Positions 1-7,478 of a stretch of DNA of 37,312 nucleotides are shown here, piece after piece. The position numbers and the translations under genes were made by a program. The DNA comes from a virus, in IMG/VR virus record IMGVR_UViG_3300037119_002854, positions 1 through 37,312 of that record; one strand, written 5' to 3'. Under the pieces are notes generated by a model, which saw only the letters and a program-made list of their open reading frames with translations, ran no database searches and was not told the origin of the DNA. Position 1 is the first letter of the stretch. Every line of letters begins with the position of its first letter.

Positions 1-1034
1 TCAACACCGGGGTCACCGCAACCTGCACCGTCACCACCCTGTCCCCGACGTCGGCCCTGCGGACCTCGGGCCTTCAGACGTTGACGGTCAACGGCACCGG
101 TTTCGTCAACGGGTCGGTGGTCTACGCCAACTACAGCCCGCAGGCGACGACCTACGTCTCGGCCACCCAGTTGACGGTGGCTCGTTTCAGTCCGATGCCC
201 GACAGCGGTGCTGACGGGACCATCCCCATCGGCGTGGTCAAGCAGTCGGGCGAGAAGATCTCCAACACCGTCAACTTCACGGCCGGTGTTGCTAGTGGGA
301 CGAACTACAACGAGACGGGCCGCGGTGTCACCATCGTCTCCACAGTGGCGGTCACCGACACATACCACGCCGGGGCGACGCCTTCGGCGGTGCGCTTCAA
401 CGCAGGCACAATGAAGTATTCCCGCTCGGCCAGTGGGTTGGGCGCCTCCTTCACGATCACGTTCTGGGCCAAGATCGCCGTCGACCGCAACGCCCTCTCA
501 TGTTTCTTCTGCCAGGACAACGCGGCTAGCAACTACTACATGATCTCCACCTTGGCCGATGGCACGACGCTGCGACGTGACACGTCAGGCGGCGGCAACG
601 TCTCATCAGGTGTGTCGATGGCGGTCGGCACATGGTTCTTCGTTGGTTGTGTCAACGACACCAGCGCTGGACCAGGCACCGACATCTTCGGCTGGAAGAT
701 CGCCGGGGGATCGTGGACGACGGCGGTCACCAATGCCAACCAGGCGGTCAGCGGACCCGCTGATGCCAACACGATGTACCTCGGTGGCGACGGATTCGGC
801 ACCAGCGACTTCCTGAACGGGTCGCTCGCCGCAGTCAAGATATGGACGGTCGCCCTCACCGAAGCGGAGATCCAGGCAGAGGCCGCCACTTACGCTCCGG
901 TGAAGACCGCCAACCTGTGGGCCAACTACAAGTTCAACGCCGGGCCGCAGACCACCGACGACAGCGGCAACGGACGCACCCTCACCCAGGCGGGTACGCC
1001 CGTCCTTGACTCGTCAGGACCACCGATCACATGA
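1..1034 (+). CDS. IPT/TIG plus LamG-domain virion appendage protein (5' end outside window)
   Basis: The reading frame is open from base 3, so the true start lies upstream; an internal TTG at 81 is not a convincing start. Residues seen first resemble an IPT/TIG immunoglobulin-like fold (LSPTSALRTSG, then NGTGF). They are followed by a short linker repeat (YNETG...IVSTVAVTDTY) and a LamG/concanavalin-like domain from SAVRFNAG to DSSGPPIT. The linker repeat and LamG are clearly paralogous to those in the 1569-residue protein at 10621, including the closing motif DSSGPPIT and the segment NLWANYKF. LamG domains on phage appendages commonly bind glycans, so a host-adhesion role is inferred. The stop overlaps the portal start as ATGA. 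Confident as a structural appendage; the exact target is unknown. Confidence 0.8.
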   Translation, partial: NTGVTATCTVTTLSPTSALRTSGLQTLTVNGTGFVNGSVVYANYSPQATTYVSATQLTVARFSPMPDSGADGTIPIGVVKQSGEKISNTVNFTAGVASGTNYNETGRGVTIVSTVAVTDTYHAGATPSAVRFNAGTMKYSRSASGLGASFTITFWAKIAVDRNALSCFFCQDNAASNYYMISTLADGTTLRRDTSGGGNVSSGVSMAVGTWFFVGCVNDTSAGPGTDIFGWKIAGGSWTTAVTNANQAVSGPADANTMYLGGDGFGTSDFLNGSLAAVKIWTVALTEAEIQAEAATYAPVKTANLWANYKFNAGPQTTDDSGNGRTLTQAGTPVLDSSGPPIT

Positions 1035-2689
1035 CCGTCGCCTTCCATCCAGGTTCCTATCGGGCGGCAGCGTCTGACCTGACTATCGCCATCAGCCCTC
1101 TGGGCCTGGTTGAACTCGCTGACGAGGAGTTCGAGGTACACGGGCCTCGCCTCAACCGCTACGCCAACAACTGGGCCTGGTATCTCGGTCACCACTGGGC
1201 CTATCGCAGGGAGATCGGTGAGCCTCAACTGACCTTCAACTGGGTCCGGGCGTTCATAGACTTCGTCGTCAACTTTTCCTTTGGCAAGGGCGTCAACTTC
1301 CACAGTCCCGAGGCCACCGGAGCCATTGTGCCCTACACCCTGAAGGAGGTGTGGGAGGTCCACAACCACAAGCAGGCCATCCTTATGGAGATCGGCCAAC
1401 TTGGCAGTGTCTCTGGTGATGTGTTCGTGAAGGTCGCCTACGAGCAGCCGTACATGGACACGGCGGGACTGCCGCATGAAGGTCGGATTCGGATACTCCC
1501 TCTGAATCCGGCCTTCTGCTTCCCCGAGTGGCATCCGCACGACCGCACTCGGATGATCCGCTTCAAGCTGAAGTACAAGTTCTGGGGCACGGCGCAGGAC
1601 GGCAGCCGCCAGGTCATGACGTACGTGGAACTGATGACCGAAGACACCATCGAGGAGTACATCAACGATGAACTCATCGACCAGCGGCCCAACCCGATTG
1701 GTGAGATACCAATCGCCTTCGCCCCCAACTTCTCCGTGGCCTCCTCACCGTGGGGGTTAGGTGATGCGAACGACATCATCTCGTTGAACAGGGAATACAA
1801 CGAGAAGGCCACGGAGATCAGCGACATCATCAACTACCACGTCGCTCCGGTGACGGTGATCACTGGTGCCAAGGCCAGCAACCTGGAGAAGGGCGCCCGC
1901 AAGGTATGGGCGATTGGCAACAAAGACGCCAAGGTCCAGAACCTGGAGTTGCAGACCAACTTCACCGGTCCCCTCGGCTACATGGAGCTTCTGAAGCAGT
2001 CGATGCATGAGTTCATGGGCGTGCCTGCCGCTGCTCTGGGCACGATGCAGCCGATCAGCAACACATCGGGTGTGGCCCTCTCCATGCAGTACCAGCCCCT
2101 GATGCTGAAGCATGAGCGCAAGAAGATCCAGTACATACCCATGTTTCAGCGCATCAACGAGTTGGTGATGAAGCATGCGTTCCTGTTCGCCCCTGACCTG
2201 ACCGTCTACAACCCACGTCTGTCGGCCACGATCCTGAAGCCCGACCAGTTCCCCCAGCTTGACCCGGCCGACCCGGTGTCATACCGCTCCTCGGTGGACT
2301 GGCCTAGCCCGATGCCGATGGACACGCTCATCAAGATCAACGAGATCCAGGCAAAGATGGCTATGAGCCTGGAGTCGCGCCGTGGAGCTTTGCGCGACCT
2401 TGGCCAGCAGTTCCCGGACCAGAAGATCAGGGAGATCTTCGAAGAGGTCATCGAGGACACCAAGGAGCAAGGCGCTCTCGATCTCATCCGCAGCCAGATC
2501 GCCGCCTTCAACCTCATGGCCACTGGTATGACACCAGACGGTCAGCCGATGATGACGGCCGACGCCGAGGGCAATCCAATGCCCGCTACTCCACCTGTCG
2601 ATCCGGCCCTGGCCCAGGAGATGCAGATGCTCGCTTACGGCCAGTACCCGCCGCAGATGGTGGACTACGAGGACGATGATTCTCGGTGA
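1031..2689 (+). CDS. Portal protein
   Basis: This 552-residue protein resembles SPP1 gp6-type portals. The N-terminal half contains the wing region (FNWVRAFIDFVVNFSFGKG). The central part LNREYNEKATEISDIINYH, followed by a GPLGYMELLKQSMHEFMGVP segment and an NTSGVALSMQYQPLM helix, is the characteristic stem/crown pattern of this family. The C-terminus is acidic and Met/Gln/Pro-rich, as in many phage portals. Twelve copies would form the DNA channel at one capsid vertex and dock terminase and connector. The ATG overlaps the preceding stop (ATGA) and the stop overlaps the next GTG (GTGA), so translation is probably coupled. The length fits the family. The position just before scaffold and capsid genes supports the call. 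Confidence 0.92.
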   Translation: MTVAFHPGSYRAAASDLTIAISPLGLVELADEEFEVHGPRLNRYANNWAWYLGHHWAYRREIGEPQLTFNWVRAFIDFVVNFSFGKGVNFHSPEATGAIVPYTLKEVWEVHNHKQAILMEIGQLGSVSGDVFVKVAYEQPYMDTAGLPHEGRIRILPLNPAFCFPEWHPHDRTRMIRFKLKYKFWGTAQDGSRQVMTYVELMTEDTIEEYINDELIDQRPNPIGEIPIAFAPNFSVASSPWGLGDANDIISLNREYNEKATEISDIINYHVAPVTVITGAKASNLEKGARKVWAIGNKDAKVQNLELQTNFTGPLGYMELLKQSMHEFMGVPAAALGTMQPISNTSGVALSMQYQPLMLKHERKKIQYIPMFQRINELVMKHAFLFAPDLTVYNPRLSATILKPDQFPQLDPADPVSYRSSVDWPSPMPMDTLIKINEIQAKMAMSLESRRGALRDLGQQFPDQKIREIFEEVIEDTKEQGALDLIRSQIAAFNLMATGMTPDGQPMMTADAEGNPMPATPPVDPALAQEMQMLAYGQYPPQMVDYEDDDSR

Positions 2690-3201
2690 GCGCTAGCGAC
2701 CACCTCTCCACCGACCAAAGCGGCCGGTACCAGTATCACCTCCAGCATGACTGGTCTGGTGCCAAGTATCTCAACGTTTACAAAGGTGAGCATCGTGTCG
2801 GGAACATGGGGGTCTACCCCGACGACTACGACGAGAACGACGAGCCTCTTGACGAACCGGTGGCGAGAGTCGGCGGCATGTCGGTTGCTCCCGGACACCG
2901 TCACATCGTCCCGACGATGATCGGCGTCATGCACAACCACATGGAGAACTACGAGGGCACCAGGCTGGTCCCTTCGGCCAACCTCTCCGAGCACTCGTCC
3001 CGGTTGGTACAGAAGCTCCAGGGGCGAGGGTTGGTCACCGAGAACCGAGAGAGCGGCGTGTCCAACGACATCGGCTTCGGTGGTCCTGTCTATACCCCGG
3101 AACACCTGCGTAAGGGGAACCGGCTCAACACCGAGGAGGTCAGCCACGGGCGCAAGTTCATGCGTCAGCAGTTGAAGGAGACGCGCCGTGAGCGCCAGTG
3201 A
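2686..3201 (+). CDS. Portal-adjacent paralog 1 of 3, unknown function (GNAT-like layout)
   Basis: This 171-residue protein is the first of three tandem paralogs. Shared blocks are an N-terminal SASDH..S..QSG.YQYH, a VYKG segment, P.HRHIVPTMIG near residues 67-77, LSEHSSRLVQKLQGRGLV in the middle and a C-terminal RLNTEEVSHGRKFMRQ. The order resembles GNAT acetyltransferases: a strand, a VxPxxR-like turn with a helix, then a Ser/His-rich helix ending in a G-containing strand. The glycine-rich acetyl-CoA loop is not intact, so catalysis is doubtful. The start is GTG, overlapping the portal stop by four bases. The position between portal and scaffold is where many phages carry a protease or minor head protein. 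Function is unknown; a minor head component is an inference. Confidence 0.8.
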   Translation: MSASDHLSTDQSGRYQYHLQHDWSGAKYLNVYKGEHRVGNMGVYPDDYDENDEPLDEPVARVGGMSVAPGHRHIVPTMIGVMHNHMENYEGTRLVPSANLSEHSSRLVQKLQGRGLVTENRESGVSNDIGFGGPVYTPEHLRKGNRLNTEEVSHGRKFMRQQLKETRRERQ

Positions 3202-3682
3202 CCACGTCTCCAAGGCTCAGACTGGCAAGTACGAGTATCACATGGAGGGTGGGGACTACACCAACGACGCCAGGGGTATCAACGTCTACAAGGGCGACAA
3301 GATGGCTGGGACGATGACCGTCCTCCCCGACAGCGACAGGACGGCCAACGTCTACTTCATGGGCGTGGACCCGAGGCACCGGCACATCGTTCCGACGATG
3401 ATTGGTATCGCCCAGCGCGAGATGTCTGCGTACGGGATGGAGCTTCAGCCGTCCACCGACCTCTCTGAGCATTCCTCTCGGTTGGTCCGCAAGCTCCAGG
3501 GGCGTGGTCTGGTCACCGGGTCGGCTGAGTCGGAGGCGTCCAACGACATCGAGTTCCGTAGCTACAACGCCACCATCCCCGAGAACCGGCGAGAAGGGCG
3601 GCGACTGAACACTGAGACGGTCAGCCTTGGCCGCAACCACATGCGCCAGCAATTGAGGGAGACACGCCGTGGCGGCAAGTGA
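3188..3682 (+). CDS. Portal-adjacent paralog 2 of 3, unknown function (GNAT-like layout)
   Basis: This 164-residue protein is most similar to the preceding paralog: both carry HRHIVPTMIG, LSEHSSRLV.KLQGRGLVT and an ending with MRQQL.ETRR. It overlaps the upstream gene by 14 bases, and the next copy overlaps it by the same 14 bases. That suggests the duplicated unit included the overlap junction. The GTG start codes for SASDHVSKAQTG. Compared with copy 1 the acidic loop between the N-terminal strand block and the HRH motif is replaced by a shorter segment. No signal peptide or membrane segment is visible. The function is not recognised; a GNAT-derived fold is suggested only by motif order. Confidence 0.8.
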   Translation: MSASDHVSKAQTGKYEYHMEGGDYTNDARGINVYKGDKMAGTMTVLPDSDRTANVYFMGVDPRHRHIVPTMIGIAQREMSAYGMELQPSTDLSEHSSRLVRKLQGRGLVTGSAESEASNDIEFRSYNATIPENRREGRRLNTETVSLGRNHMRQQLRETRRGGK

Positions 3683-4184
3683 CCACGTCTCTCAGGCCCA
3701 GAGCGGCAAGTACCAGTACCACCGGCAGAGCGACTACGACAAGACCAGCTATCGGGTCTACAAGGGTGAGGAAGAGATCGGTGGCCTGCACATCTCCCAC
3801 CGTGACCCGGAGACTGGTTACGAGTGGGACGAGGACGAGGGGCCGGTACCCCACACGGCGTCGGAGATGAAGTTCGCCCGGGGCCACAGCGCAGCGGCCA
3901 TGACGACGATTGGGATCGCCGCCCAGCAGGCTCTGGCCGAGGGATCCAAGCTCATGCCCGATAGGGATCTATCGGAACACTCATCGAAGTTGGTCCGTGG
4001 CCTCCAGGGGCGCGGATTGGTCACTGGGAGCGCCCCTACCGGGGTGACGAACAGCATGACCTTCATGACTCCGCAGCTTGCACACAGGGACTGGAGGCAA
4101 GGTGCCCGCCTCAACACCGACGAGGTCAGCAGCGGGCGCCAGTTCATCAAGGATGCGATCTGGGCGGGGAAGTGGCATCGGTGA
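3669..4184 (+). CDS. Portal-adjacent paralog 3 of 3, diverged, unknown function
   Basis: This 171-residue third tandem paralog keeps the N-terminal ASDHVSQAQSGKYQYH, the VYKG strand, DLSEHSSKLVRGLQGRGLVTG and the C-terminal RLNTDEVSSGRQFI. It has lost the HRHIVP motif, which reads ARGHSAAAMTTIG here, and ends with a different tail (WAGKWHR) in place of the ETRR ending. The change in the likely active or binding turn while the rest is preserved suggests a specialised role after duplication. It starts with GTG, overlapping copy 2 by 14 bases, and is followed by a 125-base non-coding gap before the scaffold gene. Confidence 0.8.
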   Translation: MAASDHVSQAQSGKYQYHRQSDYDKTSYRVYKGEEEIGGLHISHRDPETGYEWDEDEGPVPHTASEMKFARGHSAAAMTTIGIAAQQALAEGSKLMPDRDLSEHSSKLVRGLQGRGLVTGSAPTGVTNSMTFMTPQLAHRDWRQGARLNTDEVSSGRQFIKDAIWAGKWHR

Positions 4185-4309
4185 TGGCCGTCCGAAACGT
4201 CGCTAAGAGAACTGAGATACCCCTGTATCAGGTCAGATTGTGGTAGTAGTAAGGGTCGCGTTCCCCGTAGAACCCGCCGTTGAACCTTCAGTGGAGAAGA
4301 ACGATCACC
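4185..4309 (+). promoter_or_regulatory. Leader upstream of scaffold gene with GATAC-CCCT-GTATC hairpin
   Basis: This is a 125-base gap, the longest non-coding stretch in the window. It contains GATACCCCTGTATC at 4216-4229, a 5-bp inverted repeat with a 4-base loop. The arms are identical to the hairpins at 6562-6575 and 15349-15362, but the loop is CCCT instead of GGAG. A ribosome-binding site (GGAGAAG, about 4293-4299) precedes the ATG at 4310. No convincing -35/-10 pair is visible, so a promoter is possible but unproven. Confidence 0.4.
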
Positions 4310-5119
4310 ATGTCCAATGACAACACCATCACTTCGGACGGTCAGGGCGTCCTCGTCGGCGTGACGCCCGCCCAGCCCCAGAACACCGTGCAGTGGGCGC
4401 AACAGCGACCCGATCAGACGGTAACACAACCCATCCAGGTGACGGATCAGCCCCAACAGCAGCCCCAAGGGCGCTTCACGGAGCAGGACATCGAGCGGGC
4501 ACGCCAGCAGGAGAAGGACAAGCTGTACCCCCGGCTGGAGGAGATGCAGGGCCAACTGAAGGAGCTTCGGGAGGCCCGTGAAGCCGAAGCGGCCGAGCGC
4601 ACCCGTCTGGCCGAAGAGGCCGAGGCAGCGCGACAGGCCAAGGAAGAGTCGGAGATGGACCTCCGTCAACTCTTCGAGAAGCGCGAGGCTGAGTTCAACA
4701 ACCAGATCCAGGAACTCAGCACCCGTTACGATACGGATCGAGCAATCTTCGAACGTGAACGGGCACTCCAGGAGGCGCACGCCTACCGGAGCGCCCGAAT
4801 CGAGCAAGAGTCGGAGTACATCCTCCCGGAACTCCGGGACTTGATCGGGGGGGACACCCCCGAGGCCGTTGACGCATCCATCGAGGAGATGAAAGCTCGC
4901 TCCGAGACGATCTTCAACAACATCGCGGCTGCGGCTCAACCGCAACCGTTTAGGGGAGCGGCGATGGCGTCGGTCCCTCCCGTAGGACCAATGGAACAGA
5001 TGCCGTCGTACGAGCAGTTGAGTCCTGATGACATCAGGACAATGGACATGGACACGTATAAGAGATACCGCGAGCAACTCCTGCGAGCCACTTCACCCAA
5101 TCGTCAACGGGGGCGGTAG
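4310..5119 (+). CDS. Capsid scaffolding protein
   Basis: This 269-residue protein has the composition of a phage scaffold. It has a Gln/Pro-rich flexible N-terminus, then a long Glu/Arg/Gln/Ala-rich coiled coil (about residues 55-170, e.g. ERARQQEKDKLYPRLEEMQG), then a less charged C-terminus with QLSPDDIRTMD and a basic ending (RQRGR). Such basic tails often contact the capsid protein. Scaffolds direct procapsid assembly and are then removed. The ATG at 4310 is preferred over the upstream TTG at 4280 because GGAGAAG lies at the right distance before it. The gene sits directly upstream of the capsid gene, the usual arrangement. No protease domain is fused to it. Confidence 0.85.
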   Translation: MSNDNTITSDGQGVLVGVTPAQPQNTVQWAQQRPDQTVTQPIQVTDQPQQQPQGRFTEQDIERARQQEKDKLYPRLEEMQGQLKELREAREAEAAERTRLAEEAEAARQAKEESEMDLRQLFEKREAEFNNQIQELSTRYDTDRAIFERERALQEAHAYRSARIEQESEYILPELRDLIGGDTPEAVDASIEEMKARSETIFNNIAAAAQPQPFRGAAMASVPPVGPMEQMPSYEQLSPDDIRTMDMDTYKRYREQLLRATSPNRQRGR

Positions 5120-5123
5120 CCCC
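5110..5123 (+). promoter_or_regulatory. GC-rich hairpin at scaffold stop, directly before capsid-gene SD
   Basis: GGGGC (5110-5114) pairs with GCCCC (5119-5123) around a GGTA loop, with an outer C-G pair possible across one bulged G. The scaffold TAG stop (5117-5119) lies inside the hairpin. The capsid gene's Shine-Dalgarno sequence GAAGGAG (5124-5130) follows immediately. The placement suggests mRNA processing, or uncoupling of abundant capsid translation from scaffold translation. That role is inferred. Confidence 0.45.
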
Positions 5124-5137
5124 GAAGGAGTGCAACC

Positions 5138-6499
5138 ATGCCTGGAGCAGGTCTTGGCGGCGAGCTTCCTGTTGTATCTGGTATCACCGGTACGACAAGA
5201 ATCGCTACCGGAGGAGATTTCTCCAACTACACACCGGCTGTCGGCTACGACGGTCCCTACGGTGTAGACAACACTGGAGCCGGATACGGCGCAGGTATCA
5301 CAACCGGAACCACGATGATGGGACCGGCGATCCAGACCATCTGGTCCAAGGAGATCCTGTTCCAGTCGATGCCCGTGCTGCGGTTCGAGCAGTTCGCCGT
5401 GAAGAAGACGGAACTCGGCACCATGCCGGGACTCACCGTAAACTTCCTCCGCTACAACAATCTGCCCATCCCGGCAGGTCCGTTGGTGGAAGGCGTTCGC
5501 ATGAAGACCCATGCGATCTCGGCCCAGCAGTACGCCATCACGGTGGCCGAGCAGGGCTTCGCTGTGGCGGTGTCTGAACTGCTGCTCAACGCTTCGTTCG
5601 ATGACATCATGGCGTCGGCCAGCCGACTTCTGGGTCGCAACATGGCGCTCTACATGGACAACCAGGCGAGGTACCAACTCTCCCGGGCGTCAAGCGTCGT
5701 GTTCGGTTACCAGAAGCCAGCGGCCATCAACGTCGGCTACGGCGTCTACGAGCCTGGTACCCCGGCAGCCAACTACACAGCCGTCAACGCGGCTGCGGGC
5801 ACCCCGGCCAACTGGTACATGCTCACCCCGCACAGCGTCAAGGACGCCGTCGAGGTGCTCGCGTCGAAGAACGTGCCCCGCCTCGGTGAGACATACGTGT
5901 GTTTCATCCACCCCCACCAGGGACGACGGCTCCGTGATACCCCGGAATGGATCGAAGTCACGAAGTATGCCGCCCCCGGCAACTTCATGCTCGGGGAAAT
6001 CGGCCGTCTCAACGACGTGGTGTTCATCGAGACGACGCAGATCACCGGCCCGTCGTCGGTGACCGATGTGACCGACCCGTTCCCGACGCTCCCCGGCGCC
6101 GCGGTCACCAACGCCCCCAACGACACCGTCGACTGGCGTGGCGCCAACCTCGGCCTGTCGACCGACCTGGCTCCCGGTTCGGGCGGCAACCCGTACGCCA
6201 ACATCACCCAGCCGGTCGACGGCACGTCGCCAACGCCCGACACCCCTCCGGGGTCCGTGAACGACTACCCGCTCGCCGTCGCCACCCCCGGGTGGGGCCA
6301 GCCGTGGGGTCCGTCGACTTCGGTGTACGAGGCGATGATGCTGGGCGACAACGCCTTCGGTCATGCCATCTCGCTGCCGGTCGAACTCCGCGATGGCGGG
6401 GTGCTCGACTTCGGCCGTGAGCACGCTCTGGCGTGGTACTCGATCTGGGGCTGGGGTGTCATCACCGAGTCCTCGGTCGTCAAGATCATCACCAACTGA
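5138..6499 (+). CDS. Major capsid protein, N4-gp56-like HK97 fold
   Basis: This 453-residue protein resembles the N4-gp56 family of capsid proteins. A helix (AIQTIWSKEILFQSMPVLRF) leads to an RYNNLPIPAGPLVEGVRMKT segment that matches the family's LxEGV signature. It is followed by the AISAQQYAITVAEQGFAVAVS strand and the MASASRLLGRNMALYMDNQA spine-helix region. A Gly/Pro/Thr-rich stretch at about residues 305-395 interrupts the C-terminal part and is probably a surface insertion domain. The C-terminus (ALAWYSIWGWGVI) fits the end of the fold. The ATG follows GAAGGAG. Hairpins flank the gene on both sides. Hundreds of copies would form the shell. The scaffold gene directly upstream supports the call. 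Confidence 0.9.
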   Translation: MPGAGLGGELPVVSGITGTTRIATGGDFSNYTPAVGYDGPYGVDNTGAGYGAGITTGTTMMGPAIQTIWSKEILFQSMPVLRFEQFAVKKTELGTMPGLTVNFLRYNNLPIPAGPLVEGVRMKTHAISAQQYAITVAEQGFAVAVSELLLNASFDDIMASASRLLGRNMALYMDNQARYQLSRASSVVFGYQKPAAINVGYGVYEPGTPAANYTAVNAAAGTPANWYMLTPHSVKDAVEVLASKNVPRLGETYVCFIHPHQGRRLRDTPEWIEVTKYAAPGNFMLGEIGRLNDVVFIETTQITGPSSVTDVTDPFPTLPGAAVTNAPNDTVDWRGANLGLSTDLAPGSGGNPYANITQPVDGTSPTPDTPPGSVNDYPLAVATPGWGQPWGPSTSVYEAMMLGDNAFGHAISLPVELRDGGVLDFGREHALAWYSIWGWGVITESSVVKIITN

Positions 6500-6519
6500 G
6501 GGATCGCACCCAACCTGGT

Positions 6520-6561
6520 GATCGGGGGAGGGGTGATCATGTCGCCTCTCCCCCACTGATC
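6520..6561 (+). terminator. Strong hairpin after capsid gene, terminator-like without T-tract
   Basis: GGGGGAGGGG (6524-6533) can pair with CCTCTCCCCC (6545-6554), a ten-pair stem with one G-U pair. Flanking GATC sequences (6520-6523 and 6558-6561) extend it across a 3-base bulge. No run of T follows, so it is not a classical intrinsic terminator. It could attenuate read-through, or protect or process the 3' end of the abundant capsid mRNA. It lies 20-62 bases after the capsid stop. Confidence 0.5.
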
Positions 6562-6576
6562 GATACGGAGGTATCG
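6561..6576 (+). promoter_or_regulatory. Shine-Dalgarno in hairpin loop (CGATAC-GGAG-GTATCG)
   Basis: CGATACGGAGGTATCG is a perfect 6-bp inverted repeat around a GGAG tetraloop. The loop and the next G form the ribosome-binding site for the ATG at 6579. The same 14-base core occurs before the genes at 15364 and, with one arm base changed, 26320. Confidence 0.6.
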
Positions 6577-6578
6577 CC

Positions 6579-7115
6579 ATGTCCATCGTCGCTGTCCACG
6601 GCCCCAACACCTTCGGGTCCAAGGGCGTCATCGGCGTCACCACCGGTCTTGCCACGGCTGACGCCGCCAACGGCATGCACTGGGTCTTCAAGGCCAACCC
6701 GGCGCTGTACTCCAGCGCTGTCGCTGCCGACTACGACTGGGCCTACACGCCAACGACCGGCACCCCGGCCAGCGGCGCCACCACCCTCAACCTGGGGCCG
6801 ACGTTGGACGTCGTCTTCTCTGGTGCAGACGGCAACCGCACCGTCACCCTGACGTACCAGAACGTCGCCCAGTCACCCACCTGGGTGGTCCCGGCTGCGA
6901 CCGGCGCTGCCCCGACGTTGCGGATGGGGGCACCACCCGAAGAGGGCGACGGTGAAGGAGTGCCCATCGGCTTCGACCCGGCTGCCCACACGGTGGACGA
7001 GGTCGAGGCGTACGTCACCGAGCACCCCGACTTGGCCCAGGATGTCTACGACGCCGAGATCGAAGGCAAGGCCAGGGTCACGTTGATCACCTGGCTGGAG
7101 GACTTCGAGGCGTAG
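6579..7115 (+). CDS. Probable capsid decoration protein
   Basis: This 178-residue protein lies directly after the capsid gene. The N-terminal ~115 residues are rich in Gly, Ala, Thr and Val with alternating strand pattern (e.g. RTVTLTYQNVAQSPTWVVP), consistent with a small beta-barrel or Ig-like domain on the shell. An acidic linker (PPEEGDGEG) follows. The C-terminal ~45 residues (HTVDEVEAYVTEHPDLAQDV, ending TLITWLEDF) form a small helical domain of the kind often appended to phage head and decoration proteins. Function is inferred from position and composition. It is translated from the hairpin ribosome-binding site at 6561-6576. Confidence 0.6.
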   Translation: MSIVAVHGPNTFGSKGVIGVTTGLATADAANGMHWVFKANPALYSSAVAADYDWAYTPTTGTPASGATTLNLGPTLDVVFSGADGNRTVTLTYQNVAQSPTWVVPAATGAAPTLRMGAPPEEGDGEGVPIGFDPAAHTVDEVEAYVTEHPDLAQDVYDAEIEGKARVTLITWLEDFEA

Positions 7116-7154
7116 TCTCGGCACCGTTCGATACACGACTAAGGAGCACCCATC

Positions 7155-7463
7155 GTGGCCACAAGGACAAAGAACCAAGAAGATCCCACCGGCACGGAAT
7201 CACTCATGCCGGGGGAAGAGAACGAGGTCACTCGACCGGCCGACCTGGGCTTTGGCTCTCGCGAGATCGAGGTCGAGCCGATCATCGAGCAGCAGCAGGT
7301 GCAGTTGGACCCGGACGGCACGGTCGTCGTTCGGATGGCTGTCACCATCGATGAGTTCACCCATGGGAATCCTCACTTCTCGACCAAGTTGGAGGCGGGC
7401 AAGCAGTACCGCATGCCGGTGGAAGTTGCCCGCTACCTGCACAGCATCGGGAAGTTGCGCTAA
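7155..7463 (+). CDS. Small conserved head-region protein, unknown function
   Basis: This 102-residue protein starts with GTG after AAGGAG. The first half is charged and probably flexible (RTKNQEDPTGTES...). The second half ends with YRMPVEVARYLHSIGKLR. That ending resembles short phage proteins carrying an R-x-P-x-x-x-A/G-x-Y/F-L-x-x-x-G-x-[LI] tail downstream of capsid genes. Its function is not recognised. The position suggests a minor virion or head-completion component. No membrane segment or catalytic motif is visible. Confidence 0.6.
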   Translation: MATRTKNQEDPTGTESLMPGEENEVTRPADLGFGSREIEVEPIIEQQQVQLDPDGTVVVRMAVTIDEFTHGNPHFSTKLEAGKQYRMPVEVARYLHSIGKLR

Positions 7464-7478
7464 CGAAGGAGGCTCGCC

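Noticed and set aside
4185-4309. Possible sigma-70 promoter in the scaffold leader
   Set aside because: No -35/-10 pair with acceptable spacing is visible; only the hairpin and the ribosome-binding site were kept.
3818-5077. Long minus-strand open frame (419 codons) across paralog 3 and the scaffold gene
   Set aside because: It is antisense to clearly supported genes, Leu/Arg/Val-rich, and reflects the GC-rich third-position bias of the + strand; no own ribosome site or family pattern.
5690-6697. Minus-strand open frame (335 codons) over the capsid gene
   Set aside because: Antisense shadow of a firmly identified capsid gene; composition Arg/Gly/Val-rich without motifs.
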